DNA of 64,000 nucleotides from JANPJV01 sp031425695 (GTDB lineage Bacteria; Pseudomonadota; Gammaproteobacteria; Xanthomonadales; SZUA-5), in assembly GCA_031425695.1 (NCBI GenBank), contig JANPJV010000300.1, forward strand, positions 29,540 to 93,539, written 5' to 3'. The notes beneath the pieces are model-generated. The model made no database searches and had not been told where the DNA came from. It saw only the letters and a list, made by a program, of their open reading frames with translations. Below, one piece after another: positions 30,810 to 39,189 of this stretch; the first letter of the stretch is position 1; each line of letters opens with the position of its first letter. The translations under genes were made by a program, and so were the position numbers.

Positions 30810-31181
30810 TCAGACTCCAGTGCGGATCAGCACGCCAAGGGCTCGCAATTGCGCAACCGCGGTGGCCTTCTGTTCGGGGGTGATAGCGGCGGGCCACTGC
30901 AGCGCGCGGTCGGACACGATCGCGTGGCGACAGACCATCAGCACACCGCGCTCGGCCAGGATGGCGTCGGCATCGGCGATGAGCACGCCGACCGCGACCT
31001 TGGTGCTGTCGCTGGCGGCCGGCGACAGGGCCTTGACGGTTCCGGTCGGCGTAAACGCCACAACTGCGCCAAGGCGCAGATTGGATCCGGCAGCGACAGT
31101 GACGGTGTCGCGGGAGTACAGCTGCGGCGCTTCGAACTTGAGCAGATCGCCCAGGTTCTGGTTTTCGAGGATGGCGGGCAT
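30810..31181 (-). CDS. Head decoration protein, lambda gpD-like
   Basis: This 123-residue protein has the gpD pattern: LLKFEAPQLYSRDTVTVAAG at the N-terminus, GAVVAFTPTGTVKAL, and a central VAVGVLIADADA strand. It occupies the lambda place between the protease/scaffold gene and the capsid gene. The trimeric protein stabilises expanded capsids. Confidence 0.88.
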   Translation of the reverse strand: MPAILENQNLGDLLKFEAPQLYSRDTVTVAAGSNLRLGAVVAFTPTGTVKALSPAASDSTKVAVGVLIADADAILAERGVLMVCRHAIVSDRALQWPAAITPEQKATAVAQLRALGVLIRTGV

Positions 31182-31184
31182 GGA

Positions 31185-31619
31185 TCAGCCTTTGCCCAGT
31201 TTGGCGACTGCGGCGAGCACGGGGTTGTGGGTGGGCGAAGCGGCAGCCGCTGCGGGATCCGACGGCGTGGCGCCCGCCCGATGACCGATTGGCGGCAACA
31301 GCGATCCGATCTCAGGGCCTGCGGCCAGTTCCGACAGCAGCGTTCGACGCACTTGGTCGACACCGGCGTTGGCATCGAGGAAGCCCAGCGCGCGATCAGC
31401 GCGACCGGCCAACGCGCACATCTCGACGATCAGACGTGCGTCGGCGAAGCTGCGGGTGACCGGGACGGTCTGGGCCGCGGTTGTCGGTGTGGCAGGCGCA
31501 GAGGGGACGGCGTCAACCTTCTCGACGTCCTCGTCGGGAACGTCGATGGGCTCCGGTACGTTGGGCGCGGGCTGCGCGGGTTTGTTCGGAAACGGGATAT
31601 CGCTCGATACAGTCGACAT
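31185..31619 (-). CDS. Internal scaffold protein, lambda Nu3-like, same frame inside the protease gene
   Basis: An in-frame ATG at 31619 is preceded by AAGGA (31627-31631) at seven bases spacing. The 144-residue product (begins MSTVSSDIPFPNK) has a Pro-rich N-terminus and a predicted helical C-terminus (LIVEMCALAGRADRALGFLD). This is the arrangement of lambda C/Nu3, where the scaffold is made from an internal start and removed by the protease. It is inferred from the ribosome binding site and position. Confidence 0.6.
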   Translation of the reverse strand: MSTVSSDIPFPNKPAQPAPNVPEPIDVPDEDVEKVDAVPSAPATPTTAAQTVPVTRSFADARLIVEMCALAGRADRALGFLDANAGVDQVRRTLLSELAAGPEIGSLLPPIGHRAGATPSDPAAAAASPTHNPVLAAVAKLGKG

Positions 31620-32513
31620 GGTGATGTCCTTGATCGTGGGGGAGGGTGTCAGCAGTACGGCGTGGTGCGCGAGCCGGTTGACCGGCCTGGGGTGCGCCAG
31701 GAACTGGGCGAACTCGGCCACCGTGTCGTCGAAATCGCCGACGGCATCGGCCAGGCCGGCGTGCACCGCGTCTTCGGCGAAGTACAAGGCGGCCTCAGTC
31801 GCGCGAATCGCGTCGGTATCGAGTCCGCGCATCAGTGCAACGTGGTCGACGAACAGGTCGTAGAGCCGATCCACCTCCCGTTGCAGCCGAGTCAGCGCTT
31901 CTGGCGCCAGCGCAGCATGCGGCGAGAGATCGGCCTTGTACGCGCCGGCAAAGACCGGCGTGTAGCGGTAGCCCTGCTGCGCGTCGCGGGTGGACTGATC
32001 GACATGCATGGCGATCACTCCAATCGAGCCCACGCCGGCGGTGCGCGTCACGACCACTCGATTGGCGGCGGCTGCGATCGCGTAGGCCGCCGATAGCGCG
32101 GAGTCGACCGCCACGGCCCAGACCGGCTTGTGCTGCGCCAGTGTGCGCACTTGCTCGGCCAGTTCGAACACACCGCCAGCTTCGCCACCGGGTGAGTCGA
32201 TCTCGAGCAGGACGCCGCGGACAGCGGGATCAGCGGATGCCGCCTGAAGTCGCGCCGCGAGTTCGGAGTAACTGGTCAGGCCAGAGGCAGCCTCCAGTCC
32301 ATTGGTGCGTCGGACGAGCGTGCCGAACACCGGGATCACGGCGATCGACGACTGCGTGCGCACACTCGGCGCGATAACCGGCTCGAATGCTGCAACGCTG
32401 ACCTGCGGTGCGCCGACACGCTCGCCGAGCACAGCCAGCAGAACATCGAGTTTGGCGCGCGCGAGCAGCAGTGGCGTGCCGATCAATCGGCCCGCCAGGT
32501 GAGGAAGCAACAT
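31185..32513 (-). CDS. Prohead protease, S49/ClpP-type, with C-terminal scaffold region
   Basis: This 442-residue protein resembles lambda gpC. The SppA/S49 domain covers about residues 55-275: IDSPGGEAGGVFELAEQVRT provides the oxyanion region, VDSALSAAYAIAAAA carries the nucleophile Ser, and AGAYKADLSPH carries the catalytic Lys. A Pro/Ala-rich linker and helical C-terminal section (from MSTVSSDIPFP) form the scaffold part. An internal ATG with its own Shine-Dalgarno would make that part alone. It cuts portal and scaffold during head maturation. Confidence 0.9.
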   Translation of the reverse strand: MLLPHLAGRLIGTPLLLARAKLDVLLAVLGERVGAPQVSVAAFEPVIAPSVRTQSSIAVIPVFGTLVRRTNGLEAASGLTSYSELAARLQAASADPAVRGVLLEIDSPGGEAGGVFELAEQVRTLAQHKPVWAVAVDSALSAAYAIAAAANRVVVTRTAGVGSIGVIAMHVDQSTRDAQQGYRYTPVFAGAYKADLSPHAALAPEALTRLQREVDRLYDLFVDHVALMRGLDTDAIRATEAALYFAEDAVHAGLADAVGDFDDTVAEFAQFLAHPRPVNRLAHHAVLLTPSPTIKDITMSTVSSDIPFPNKPAQPAPNVPEPIDVPDEDVEKVDAVPSAPATPTTAAQTVPVTRSFADARLIVEMCALAGRADRALGFLDANAGVDQVRRTLLSELAAGPEIGSLLPPIGHRAGATPSDPAAAAASPTHNPVLAAVAKLGKG

Positions 32514-32516
32514 GGT

Positions 32517-34004
32517 TCAGGCGCCTGGGGTCGTGGTGGCGTCGGACAAACGCTCGGGGTCGCGGCGCGGGTCGGTGTCGAACACCAAGCCGAGTTGATC
32601 CGCGCGCTGGTTGTCGGCGGCGATCTCACGATCGATGTCTTCGGCGTCATAGCCGAAGGCGCTGATCGCTTCGGAACGGCTGAGCAAACCGGAGCGAATC
32701 GCGGTCTTCACCGCATTGAATTCCTTCTGCGGATCGACCCACTGCCAGCCTTGTGGAATCCACTTTACCGCTTGCGCCTCCCGCTGACGGCGGGCGTAGT
32801 CAGTGATCGGCAGGGATCCTTCGAGCACGACCTGGGTCATCCAGGCCTTCCAGATCGGCCGGCATAATTGGTGCACGATGACACCATGCTGGATGGCCTC
32901 GACCCGGCGGCGAAACTCCAACAGACCGGCCCGAATCGAGCTGTAGTTCACCTGGGTCAGGTCGCCAGTGAGCTGCTCGTAGGTCACGCCCATCGCCGCC
33001 GCGACCGCGCGGAACTGCATGCGCAGGAACTCGGCGTAGCTGGCGCCTACATCGGCCGGCTGACTGAACTTGATGTCCTCGCCCGCCTCCAGGATCTGCA
33101 TCGTCCCAGGCTCCAGGCCGGCGAGTGCGATGCCGTTCTCATCCGGTAAGCCTTCGCCCATCATCTGGTCTTCGGGCTGCACTCGCGTGATGAAGCCGGC
33201 GAACATCGCAGCCGTTTTCTTGCGCACCAGTTCGGCATCGTCGTACTGATCCAACTCGTGCAACTTGACCAGCGCGCGGGCCAGCCAGGGCTCGCCGCGG
33301 ATCTGCCCGGGCCGCAGCGGACGAAACAGATGCACGATCTCGTGTGCCGGTACGCGCACGGTCTCCGAGCCGCTGCTGGTCGACATCGGCGCCAGGGCGC
33401 CATCTTCGGGATGCTGGCGGTAGAGGTGATAGGCCACGCGACGCCCGAGCGAGTCGAACTCGATGCCGGCGCGGATCGTGTTGCCGGTCGCGGTGGTCGT
33501 GTTCAACGTCACCGGCAGGTGTTCGGGTTCGAGCAGTTGCAGTTGCAGACCCACGACCAGGCCATCTTCGAGCCGTCGCGGGCGCAGGCGGATCAGGCAC
33601 TCGCCACCTTCCAGCATCGCGCGACATGCCAGCGCTTGCAGCCCGTAGAAGTCGGTCAGACCTACGGCGTCGGCTTCAGGAACCCACGCCGACCACAACC
33701 GATGGATAGCCTCGCGCAGCGTCTGATCGACCACCATCGACTGCGGCTTGATGCCAGTGCCGATCGCGTTCGAGACAAAGGCCTCTAGCGCGGCATTGGC
33801 CCAGGCATTGCGCCGTGCAATGTCGCGGCTCTTAGCGCGCAAATCGGTCTGCGTCGCCAGCATTGCGGCCACCGCGCCCGGGTTGCCGGGCGACCAGGCC
33901 AATGAACGTCGACCGCGGCCGGCGGCGTCGTGGACCGGAAGTCCCAGCCACTTGCGGGTGGTACGCGCGACGCTGGCAAACCAGCCGCGCGAGTGGCTGT
34001 GCAT
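32517..34004 (-). CDS. Portal protein, lambda family
   Basis: This 495-residue protein carries lambda-portal landmarks: RRNAWANAALEAFVSNAIGT, the conserved LLEPEHLPVTLN, VHLFRPLRPGQIRGEPWLA, and FRAVAAAMGVTYEQLTGDLT with VNYSSIRAGLLEFRRRV. The ATG at 34004 overlaps the gpW stop (TGATG), which decides it over a frame-extended start at 34055. It forms the dodecameric DNA channel at the head vertex. Confidence 0.93.
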   Translation of the reverse strand: MHSHSRGWFASVARTTRKWLGLPVHDAAGRGRRSLAWSPGNPGAVAAMLATQTDLRAKSRDIARRNAWANAALEAFVSNAIGTGIKPQSMVVDQTLREAIHRLWSAWVPEADAVGLTDFYGLQALACRAMLEGGECLIRLRPRRLEDGLVVGLQLQLLEPEHLPVTLNTTTATGNTIRAGIEFDSLGRRVAYHLYRQHPEDGALAPMSTSSGSETVRVPAHEIVHLFRPLRPGQIRGEPWLARALVKLHELDQYDDAELVRKKTAAMFAGFITRVQPEDQMMGEGLPDENGIALAGLEPGTMQILEAGEDIKFSQPADVGASYAEFLRMQFRAVAAAMGVTYEQLTGDLTQVNYSSIRAGLLEFRRRVEAIQHGVIVHQLCRPIWKAWMTQVVLEGSLPITDYARRQREAQAVKWIPQGWQWVDPQKEFNAVKTAIRSGLLSRSEAISAFGYDAEDIDREIAADNQRADQLGLVFDTDPRRDPERLSDATTTPGA

Positions 34005-34225
34005 CACAACCCCTTGCTGGTCGTCACACGAATCTGCCTCGGAGCGCCCGGCCACAGTCCGCTATCGCGTGCCTGCTCGAATAGTCCACGCTTGACCTCG
34101 CGGATCGCCGCCTTCAGCTCCTCGACGGACCGGTACTCGACCATCTTGTCCTCAAAGCGGACGCGACTCTCGCCGCGCGCCAATGCCTGCTCAAGTGCGG
34201 CGAGTTGGGCTTCGGTGTAGGCCAT
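34004..34225 (-). CDS. gpW-like head-tail joining protein
   Basis: This 73-residue protein matches the gpW family: AYTEAQLAALEQALARGESR, then VRFEDKMVEYRSVEELKAAI. It lies between two small genes and the portal, with TGATG overlaps on both sides. Lambda gpW is a 68-residue connector required after packaging before gpFII joins. Confidence 0.9.
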   Translation of the reverse strand: MAYTEAQLAALEQALARGESRVRFEDKMVEYRSVEELKAAIREVKRGLFEQARDSGLWPGAPRQIRVTTSKGL

Positions 34226-34668
34226 CAGGTGTAAACCACCACACTCACTTCAGCCGAATCCGCTGGCGTGCCGCTAGTGGTGACGACCGACAGCTCCAAC
34301 GATCGCGCCGACTTGGTGTCGCCACGGACTCGGGCGATCGCCAGCTTGATCGAGCCTTGCTGCCCGCTGTTGCGTGCGAACGCGTGCCAGCAGTAGTCCG
34401 CGTGCGGTAGCGCGGCCTGAAAGTGAACTCGGTAGCGCCCGACGCCCTGGCGTTCGACCCGAGCGATGTTGAATCCTGAGCGCAAGACGGCCACCTGGCC
34501 TTCCGTCGCAAAGCAGGCCCAGGCCTTGGCCACGCCGGGATGACCCGGCGTGACCACGGTCTCACCTGGCGGAAGGCGCCCTTCGAGAGCGCCGATCCGC
34601 TGGCGAGTAGCCTTGAGCTCGAGCGCAATCCGCGTTGCCAGACTCGCGATGTTGCGAACGAGGCTCAT
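34225..34668 (-). CDS. Hypothetical virion-region protein with helical N-terminus (147 aa)
   Basis: It begins MSLVRNIASLATRIALELKA, closely parallel to the first 26 residues of the next upstream gene. A beta-rich remainder follows (GHPGVAKAWACFATEGQVAV, VGRYRVHFQAALPHADYC, LELSVVTTSGTPADSAEV). That remainder resembles the C-terminal strands of some tail-fibre or receptor-binding proteins. The location between terminase and gpW is odd for a fibre. Function is unknown. Confidence 0.6.
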   Translation of the reverse strand: MSLVRNIASLATRIALELKATRQRIGALEGRLPPGETVVTPGHPGVAKAWACFATEGQVAVLRSGFNIARVERQGVGRYRVHFQAALPHADYCWHAFARNSGQQGSIKLAIARVRGDTKSARSLELSVVTTSGTPADSAEVSVVVYT

Positions 34669-34672
34669 TGGC

Positions 34673-35179
34673 TTAGGCCGCCAGTGCGTCGCGGAACACC
34701 ACGACGAAGTCGACCTCGGTGTCGCCGACCGCCTCGGCCGAGACTGCGCCGATGTTCTGGCGGGCCTGAGCCTGGGACTCGACGGTGAGTTCCTGCGGCT
34801 CGTCATGGCGCACGCGCGACTCCAGCGCACGAGTCAGCGCGGCAATGCCCGAGGCGTCGCCGGCCAGCGCGTCCTGGAGTTCCTTCAGCGTGTCGAAGGC
34901 GCCGTCGGCACCGCCCAGGATGTCAGCCTTGAGCTGGTCGAGGCGGCGGACGATGCCGGACGCGGAGAAGGTTGTGCTGACGGCGTTCGGGTTCTCGTCG
35001 TCGATGATGTTCAAACCCGGCGTGACATCGATCAGCGCGCGGACTTCGTTGATGGCGGCCACCAGGTTCGACTGGTCGCGGGTGGTGAGTTCGGTGGGAT
35101 TGCCGAGGTCGCGGCGGATGGCCTTGAACTCGGCGGCGAGTCGGAGAATCAGGGATTCGATACGGGAGACGAGCGACAT
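34673..35179 (-). CDS. Hypothetical tail-fibre-like or coiled-coil protein (168 aa)
   Basis: It begins MSLVSRIESLILRLAAEFKA and continues with DQSNLVAAINEVRALIDV. It has a helical stretch (ADILGGADGAFDTLKELQDA) and a C-terminal EPQELTVESQAQARQNIGA segment. The last segment is the hallmark of phage fibre and adhesin tail repeats (LTxxQxxQARxNIGA). It lies four bases before the 147-residue gene and 39 bases after the terminase. Confidence 0.65.
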   Translation of the reverse strand: MSLVSRIESLILRLAAEFKAIRRDLGNPTELTTRDQSNLVAAINEVRALIDVTPGLNIIDDENPNAVSTTFSASGIVRRLDQLKADILGGADGAFDTLKELQDALAGDASGIAALTRALESRVRHDEPQELTVESQAQARQNIGAVSAEAVGDTEVDFVVVFRDALAA

Positions 35180-35218
35180 GGGTGTTTGTAGTCCTGTGTT
35201 GTGGGATTGAGATCTGGC

Positions 35219-37177
35219 TCAGCGCCCGCCCAGCCAGCGACTGCGAATCAGGCGTCGGCCAGATCGCTTCGTGGATGCGGCGGCCCGGTCGGCCAGATCG
35301 GCGACCGGGAGTTCGGTGGATGACGAAGGGGTGATGCGTTCGGCGACGCCAAGCTGGCGCTGCAGTTCGCTCCAGTGGCGTTCTTCGAAGCGATCCAGGC
35401 CCGCCGCAGAGGCTGCGGCGCGCGCGTACACCAGGCAGTCGAGTGCCTCGTTGCGCTCGCGCAGCTTCTGCCACTCGCGCACTGGAAAGCCGTTACGGTT
35501 ACGCCGGGTGACCAGTTGCTCGGCGCAGAGTTGCTGCACGAACTCGCTGTCGACTTTCGGCAGGTGGATGTAGCCGGGCGGATAGGCCACGTCGCCCTGC
35601 GAATCGGTCTCGACGGTCTTCTTCAGACACGTCGTGATCTCGAGCTTGGCGATGCCGGTGGCCACCGCGTAGATCTTGATGCCGCGCTTGAGCTTCTTGC
35701 CGCCGATGCTGACGTCGACCGCGGTCGGCGTGCCGATCAATGCGGCGCCACGCGCCACGCCCTTGACCGCCATCAGTCGCGGATCCTTGCGGGCGCGGAC
35801 GAATGCGTAGACCTGCTGCGTGGCAAAACCGGCGTCGATCGCGAAGCGCGCCAGCGGAATCTCGGCGCCGCTCTCATGGGTCCAGCGCTCGTCGATCAAG
35901 TCGGCGAGTTGCTTCCACACCGCATCGTGATGGGTCTCGCCCATCATCACGCGGTGCTCGATCAGCCAGCACTCCTTACCAAATCCATAGGCCCAGATCG
36001 AGGCTTCGATGCGATCCTTCTGCACGTCGGCGCCGCCCACCAGGAGCAAGCCACCAAGCGGCACGGTGCCGATTCGGTAGTCCTCGCGACGTTCAACCAA
36101 ACGCTGCCAGTCGGGCGCGTCGCCTTCCTCGACCCAGGCTTCGCCGAGTTCTGTGTTCTTGAAGGTCTTGATCGCCGATGCCGATCCAGACTCCTTGCTG
36201 ACCGCGGCTTCCCACGCGGCGGCAATGTCGCGCCAGGCGCGCCAGCCGACCGGGCTGTAGAGCGATGACAAATGGAAGCCCGCGGTCTTGGCCGGGACCT
36301 CCGACATCGCGCGCCACTCGCCATGTTCGAGCATCCAGGTCTTGTGGTGCTCGGCAATCGCGGTGTCGCAGGACTCGCATATGTACGCGGAGCTCTCCGG
36401 CGCACCCTTGTCCCAGCGCAGTTGCTCGAAGCGCAGCCATTGCCGATGCGAGCAGTGCGGACAGGGCACGAAGTAGCGGCGCTGGTCGCTGGACTCGTAC
36501 TCCCGCTCAATGGCCGAGGCCCCGGCAATGGTCGGGGTCGAGACGATGAAGATCTTGCGCCGAGCGAAGGTGCGCGTGCGCGCCTCGGCCAGCGAGATCG
36601 CATCGCCTTCGCCCTCGACGTCCAACGGATAGCCGTCGACCTCGTCTAGGAACAGGTATCGCACCGGCATCGAGCGCAGCCCCACCGCGCTGTTGGCGCC
36701 GGTCATGACCAGCACGCCGCCGCGGAACTCCTTGGCCAGGATCGTGTTGCCTGAGTCGCGCGAGCGCGCTGGGGCGATCAACTCGGCCAGCACACCCGAC
36801 TCCTCGATCAGCGGATCGATTCGCTGCTTGGAATTGCGCTTGGCCATCTCGACTGTCGGCCACACCGCCATCATCGGTCCAGGCGCGTGGTGGATGACGT
36901 AGCCGATCCAGTTCGAGCCCATCTCGGTGGCGCCCAACTGAGCCGCCTTCATGAACACGACTCGCTCGACCGCTGAGGTCGGCGACAGGCAATCCATGAT
37001 CGCTTTCAGATACGGCGTGCGGCTGGTGCGCCAGCGCCCGGGTTCTGCAGAGGCCTTGCTCGACAGCATCCGGTGTCGATCCGACCACTCCGATACCGAG
37101 AGCAAGGGATCGGGCAGCAATCCTTCGCGCCAGGCGCGTTCTAGTTCCGCGGCGCCGTCATAGACCGAGTCGCTCAT
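35219..37177 (-). CDS. Terminase large subunit, GpA family
   Basis: This 652-residue protein has an ATPase domain with a GpA-type P-loop region (MKAAQLGATEMGSNWIGYV) and Walker B (VRYLFLDEVDGYP). A two-Cys-pair zinc motif follows (CPHCSHRQ...CESCDTAI). The nuclease domain contains GGADVQKDRIEASIWAYG, FAIDAGFATQQVYAF and the final ALDCLVYARAAASAAGL. Length and order agree with lambda gpA (641). The ATG overlaps the Nu1-like stop (ATGA). It translocates and cuts concatemers; a cos-type mechanism is expected for this family. Confidence 0.94.
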   Translation of the reverse strand: MSDSVYDGAAELERAWREGLLPDPLLSVSEWSDRHRMLSSKASAEPGRWRTSRTPYLKAIMDCLSPTSAVERVVFMKAAQLGATEMGSNWIGYVIHHAPGPMMAVWPTVEMAKRNSKQRIDPLIEESGVLAELIAPARSRDSGNTILAKEFRGGVLVMTGANSAVGLRSMPVRYLFLDEVDGYPLDVEGEGDAISLAEARTRTFARRKIFIVSTPTIAGASAIEREYESSDQRRYFVPCPHCSHRQWLRFEQLRWDKGAPESSAYICESCDTAIAEHHKTWMLEHGEWRAMSEVPAKTAGFHLSSLYSPVGWRAWRDIAAAWEAAVSKESGSASAIKTFKNTELGEAWVEEGDAPDWQRLVERREDYRIGTVPLGGLLLVGGADVQKDRIEASIWAYGFGKECWLIEHRVMMGETHHDAVWKQLADLIDERWTHESGAEIPLARFAIDAGFATQQVYAFVRARKDPRLMAVKGVARGAALIGTPTAVDVSIGGKKLKRGIKIYAVATGIAKLEITTCLKKTVETDSQGDVAYPPGYIHLPKVDSEFVQQLCAEQLVTRRNRNGFPVREWQKLRERNEALDCLVYARAAASAAGLDRFEERHWSELQRQLGVAERITPSSSTELPVADLADRAAASTKRSGRRLIRSRWLGGR

Positions 37178-37710
37178 TCGACGCGCGGGCGCAGTTCGCC
37201 CAACTCCTGCAAGTGTTCGCGCACGGCCGCCTCCAGGGCGACGTGCAAGGTGTGCGGATCAACGCCGAGCCGCGCCGCCATCTGCGCCGAGATGCGCGCT
37301 GGCCAGTTCAACCACGCATCGCGCTCGGTGCGCGCGAGCTTGAAGATGTGCGCGATAGCCTGGTTGCGGTCGACCAACTCGCCCTTGAGGCGAGCCAGTC
37401 GCACTTTGTTCGTTTGTGCCTTGACCACCTCGTTGACGGTGCGCGCCTGGAGCAGCGACGCGCCGCCGGTGGGCAGCGTGGCGGTGGCATCGCCAGTCGG
37501 CGTGCTGTCGGCCGGAACGGGGGCACGCGCAGCCCGTGTGCGCGTGCCCACGCGCGGCGCCTCGGTGTTGCGCGACCACTGCGCATCGGCGCGCGCGGCG
37601 TCGAGCGTGCCGTCGGCCTCTGGCGTGATGCGTCCCGCAGCGATGGCTTTGCGAACCGCGGCGTCTGACACGCCCCGGTGGCGCGCATACGCGCGGATCG
37701 ACAGTCCCAT
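37174..37710 (-). CDS. Terminase small subunit, Nu1-like
   Basis: This 178-residue protein has an N-terminal winged helix/HTH (IRAYARHRGVSDAAVRKAI, then AAGRITPEADGTLDAARAD), a Pro/Thr-rich linker, and a helical C-terminus (NKVRLARLKGELVDRNQAIA, ARTERDAWLNWPARISAQMA). This is the plan of lambda Nu1-type DNA-recognition subunits. It overlaps the large subunit by four bases and is the first gene of the head operon. A plus-strand cassette starts divergently 113 bases away. Confidence 0.85.
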   Translation of the reverse strand: MGLSIRAYARHRGVSDAAVRKAIAAGRITPEADGTLDAARADAQWSRNTEAPRVGTRTRAARAPVPADSTPTGDATATLPTGGASLLQARTVNEVVKAQTNKVRLARLKGELVDRNQAIAHIFKLARTERDAWLNWPARISAQMAARLGVDPHTLHVALEAAVREHLQELGELRPRVE

Positions 37711-37747
37711 CGGCTCTTTTCAATCCAGACAAACTTTCGACGAAAAG

Positions 37748-37780
37748 CGCTTGGCTTCACTCCCGAACAGCGTGTTCATG
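37748..37780 (+). repeat. 33-bp promoter-like repeat, copy 1
   Basis: The block has a fixed left part (CGCTTGGCTTC), six variable bases, then a right part (GAACAGCGTGTTCATG). TTGGCT and GTTCAT are exactly 17 bp apart, the spacing of -35 and -10 elements. GAACA-GCG-TGTTC is also a perfect short palindrome. It ends 42 bases before the ATG at 37823, with a GGAG in between. Four more copies are at 38123, 38808, 39439 and 53815. Confidence 0.75.
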
Positions 37781-37822
37781 TGTCCCGCAGCAAGCACATC
37801 CACGCCATCACGGAGCAGCACC

Positions 37823-38074
37823 ATGAGCACGACAACCCGCGACCGCCAGGAGATCGTCGACGAACTCGGCGAGATCCAGTCCCAGATCCTCGAATCGGTT
37901 GAGCAAGCCCGCGCACTCCTGCGCCGCAACGAACTGCAGGGGGCGCTGATGCGCGCTGAGTCCTACTGGATCGCGCAGGTCATCACCGCGATCAGCAACA
38001 ACCACGGCTACCTCGGCAAATCGATGGTGAGCCTGCAGGACACCATCGAGGAAATCGAGAACGACGAAGACTGA
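37823..38074 (+). CDS. Small hypothetical phage protein (83 aa, helical)
   Basis: It begins MSTTTRDRQEIVDELGEIQS and is helical and acidic throughout, ending TIEEIENDED. GGAG is eight bases before the ATG. It is the first gene of a plus-strand cluster opposite the terminase genes and is preceded by copy 1 of the 33-bp repeat. I do not recognise the family. The strong charge pattern would suit a small binding or inhibitor protein, but this is speculation. Confidence 0.7.
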   Translation: MSTTTRDRQEIVDELGEIQSQILESVEQARALLRRNELQGALMRAESYWIAQVITAISNNHGYLGKSMVSLQDTIEEIENDED

Positions 38075-38122
38075 CGCCCTGCGCCGGGCGGGGACCTCCC
38101 GCCCGGTCTGGCCATCGGATTG

Positions 38123-38155
38123 CGCTTGGCTTCACCCACGAACAGCGCATTCATC
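38123..38155 (+). repeat. 33-bp promoter-like repeat, copy 2
   Basis: CGCTTGGCTTC, six variable bases, then GAACAGCGCATTCATC. Spacing between TTGGCT and ATTCAT is again 17 bp. It ends 35 bases before the ATG at 38191. The six spacer bases differ from copy 1 at three positions while both flanks are kept. Confidence 0.75.
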
Positions 38156-38190
38156 ACGCGCCACACCCAACCCGACCACGGAGCAACACC

Positions 38191-38781
38191 ATGAACACGA
38201 ATCCACTGACCCCGGCACAACACTTCATCCTGGCCGCCGCCATCGAGCACCCCGACGGCCGAATCGAACGATTCCCGGACAACATCAAGGGCGGCGCGCG
38301 CACCAAGGTGCTGGACGGCCTCTTCAATCGCGCACTGATCACGCCCAATGGCGAGGGCTGGCGCGTCGCCGCCGAAGGCTACGACGCACTGGGCGCGCCG
38401 CGTCCAGGTGCCAACGCGCGGCGGATCTCCAGCTTCGAAGCCAAACTGGATGAAATCATCGCCGCCGCCGAAAGCACGGACGCCCCGGAAGCGCATCCTG
38501 AGCCCGACGACGTCGACATCGAAGGCGAAGTTGCCACCGCCGAGGCGACCTTCACGGCCCCGGCCACGACGCCGCGCACGCGCGAGAACAGCAAGCAGGC
38601 GGAAGTCATCCGCATGCTCCGGCGTCCCGAGGGCGCGACCATCCGCCAGATCTGCGAAGCCACCGGTTGGCAACAGCACACGGTGCGCGGCACCTTTGCC
38701 GGCGCCTTCAAGAAGAAGCTTGGCATGACCCTGACGTCCGATAAGCACCCGGGCGCGGAACGGGTCTACCGCGCCGCCTGA
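38191..38781 (+). CDS. DUF3489 domain protein
   Basis: This 196-residue protein has two halves. The N-terminal 75 residues (LTPAQHFILAAAIEHPDGRI) look like a DNA-binding winged-helix module. An acidic linker follows. The C-terminal DUF3489 domain is SKQAEVIRMLRRPEGATIRQ with ICEATGWQQHTVRGTFAGAF, also helix-turn-helix-like. DUF3489 proteins are common on phages and integrative elements; their role is unknown but DNA binding is plausible. It has its own promoter-like repeat upstream, so it may be expressed independently of the lytic operons. Confidence 0.8.
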   Translation: MNTNPLTPAQHFILAAAIEHPDGRIERFPDNIKGGARTKVLDGLFNRALITPNGEGWRVAAEGYDALGAPRPGANARRISSFEAKLDEIIAAAESTDAPEAHPEPDDVDIEGEVATAEATFTAPATTPRTRENSKQAEVIRMLRRPEGATIRQICEATGWQQHTVRGTFAGAFKKKLGMTLTSDKHPGAERVYRAA

Positions 38782-38807
38782 ATCAGCATCGGGAAGCCAG
38801 GCGGAAA

Positions 38808-38840
38808 CGCTTGGCTTCCTGCTTGAACAGCACGTTCATG
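38808..38840 (+). repeat. 33-bp promoter-like repeat, copy 3
   Basis: CGCTTGGCTTC, six variable bases unlike the other copies, then GAACAGCACGTTCATG. It ends 29 bases before the ATG at 38870. Sequence between genes is otherwise not conserved, so the block itself appears to be under selection or recently copied. Confidence 0.75.
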
Positions 38841-38869
38841 TCCCAACCACCACACGCCCGGAGCGCCCC

Positions 38870-39178
38870 ATGATTGAGAACTTGAACGTCCGATTCGTCC
38901 GCAAGCCGCACGACCTCGACGACGTGCTCGACAGCATCCACGCTGGCGACTTCGCCAATCGCATCGAAATCCAAGCGCGCAAGGCGCTGACCGAAATCGA
39001 GTACGACGAGTTCGCCAGCGCCCCGCTCGCAGACCGCGAATGGTTGGCGGGGCTGGGTGGCTACCTCGAAGGCAGCGGGCGCCGCGTCGTTGAGGTCACG
39101 GCGCCGAATCGCACCACGCTATATGTCGACCCTTCCGGATCGAACTACGGGCGCTACGTCGGCCTCCGCGTCGACTGA
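38870..39178 (+). CDS. Hypothetical phage protein (102 aa)
   Basis: It begins MIENLNVRFVRKPHDLDDVL and ends with a beta hairpin (TTLYVDPSGSNYGRYVGLRV). A helical middle (LADREWLAGLGGYLEGSG) lies between. It is preceded by copy 3 of the 33-bp repeat and followed after 11 bases by a 70-residue gene, so the two may share a transcript. The family is not recognised. Confidence 0.65.
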   Translation: MIENLNVRFVRKPHDLDDVLDSIHAGDFANRIEIQARKALTEIEYDEFASAPLADREWLAGLGGYLEGSGRRVVEVTAPNRTTLYVDPSGSNYGRYVGLRVD

Positions 39179-39189
39179 GGGCCCAAGCC

